In this document: positions 15,078-15,419 of the stretch, piece after piece
How positions within the stretch are numbered: position 1 is the stretch's first letter
How the letters are laid out: every line of letters begins with the position of its first letter
NCBI GenBank assembly: GCA_030607105.1
Contig: JAUWFF010000002.1
Coordinates: 1 to 15,419 of the forward strand
Origin: Filomicrobium sp.
Lineage (GTDB): Bacteria > Pseudomonadota > Alphaproteobacteria > Rhizobiales > Hyphomicrobiaceae
Direction of reading: 5' to 3'
Length of the DNA stretch: 15,419 bases
Program-made: the position numbers and the translations under genes
Notes under the pieces: generated by a model
Seen by the model: the letters and a program-made list of their open reading frames with translations, nothing else
Database searches by the model: none
Told to the model about the DNA's origin: nothing

Positions 15078-15418
15078 TTAAGGCCCGATGAGGCCTGACT
15101 GTTCGAGACCTTCGATCTGGCCGAAGTGCAGAATATTTAGCAGCGCCAGCGTTTTCCGGCCGTCGATACCGACGACGTGAAGCGCGGGATCGGTGATCCC
15201 GGTGAGAAAAATTCGGCCCGCCTCGATCCAAACCAGTGCCATTGGTTCTGCGAGCGACCAGTTTTGAAGATCATCATCAAGTGGTCAAACCCGAGCAGGC
15301 CCAGCTCCAAGCCTAATTGGAATTTCTCCGATACGGGCCTCACACATTGACCCCTCTGCGCAAAAAAGGCGAGCGAACGTGCACCAAGAAGCGGTTCCCG
15401 AGCAAAATTTGCGGCGTC
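15078..15418 (-). pseudogene. Unrecognised gene, frameshifted, 5' end beyond window
   Basis: On the minus strand a frame open from the window edge reads NFAREPLLGARSLAFFAQ and continues through VSEKFQLGLELGLLGFD to about 15285. It then degenerates and stops at 15137. From 15284 the next frame reads PLDDDLQNWSLAEPMALVW, then IEAGRIFLTGITDPALHVVG and LALLNILHFGQIEGLEQ, ending GLIGP and TAA at 15080-15078. Inserting one C (GACCA to GACCCA) near 15284 would join the halves into one continuous protein of at least 113 residues. I do not recognise the family. The break may be real decay or a sequencing error; the nearby G10/T8 tract makes base-call quality worth questioning. It converges on carD with a shared terminator. 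Confidence 0.5.
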
Positions 15419-15419
15419 G

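Overview
The window reads as chromosomal DNA of an alphaproteobacterium, most likely of the order Hyphomicrobiales (Rhizobiales). This rests on gene content and order: aroB, a CNNM/CBS protein, bolA, a J-domain protein, cobS and cobT, then rpmB, a DUF3108 protein, a SUV3-like helicase with an S4 RNA-binding protein, fdxA and carD. I recall this order from rhizobial genomes but have not checked it. Coding DNA is GC-rich, and start codons are a mix of ATG, GTG and TTG, several of them settled by clear Shine-Dalgarno sequences. I see no mobile element, CRISPR array, tRNA or rRNA.

Layout. 1-441 is the 3' part of aroB. It is followed at 428-841 by a decayed gene with two in-frame stops and an apparent indel pair. 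920-2221 (+) encodes a membrane CNNM/CBS/CorC protein that converges on bolA (2251-2526, -). From 2709 a plus-strand block carries a J-domain protein, cobS, a MaoC-type hydratase and cobT; the hydratase sits between the two cobaltochelatase subunits and overlaps cobT by ATGA. rpmB (-) has a recognisable promoter and terminator. It is divergent from an exported DUF3108 protein with its own terminator. A long SUV3/MgpS-like helicase is followed closely by an S4-domain protein, then fdxA. After a 453-bp gap comes carD and a strong bidirectional terminator. The right edge holds a frameshifted, unrecognised minus-strand gene.

How the genes relate. Most are core functions: aromatic amino-acid synthesis, cobalt insertion in aerobic B12 synthesis (CobS/CobT; CobN is not in the window), the ribosome, RNA handling and RNA polymerase control.

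The least ordinary points are: (1) CarD carries an N-terminal extension of about 212 residues, rich in Lys and Ala and histone H1-like, ahead of an otherwise conventional CarD; (2) the fdxA-carD gap contains a highly structured segment ending in a good intrinsic terminator, with a possible antiterminator pairing just upstream of carD, so it is a candidate small RNA or carD leader; (3) a MaoC-fold gene is embedded between cobS and cobT; (4) two decaying or frameshifted genes flank the conserved block.
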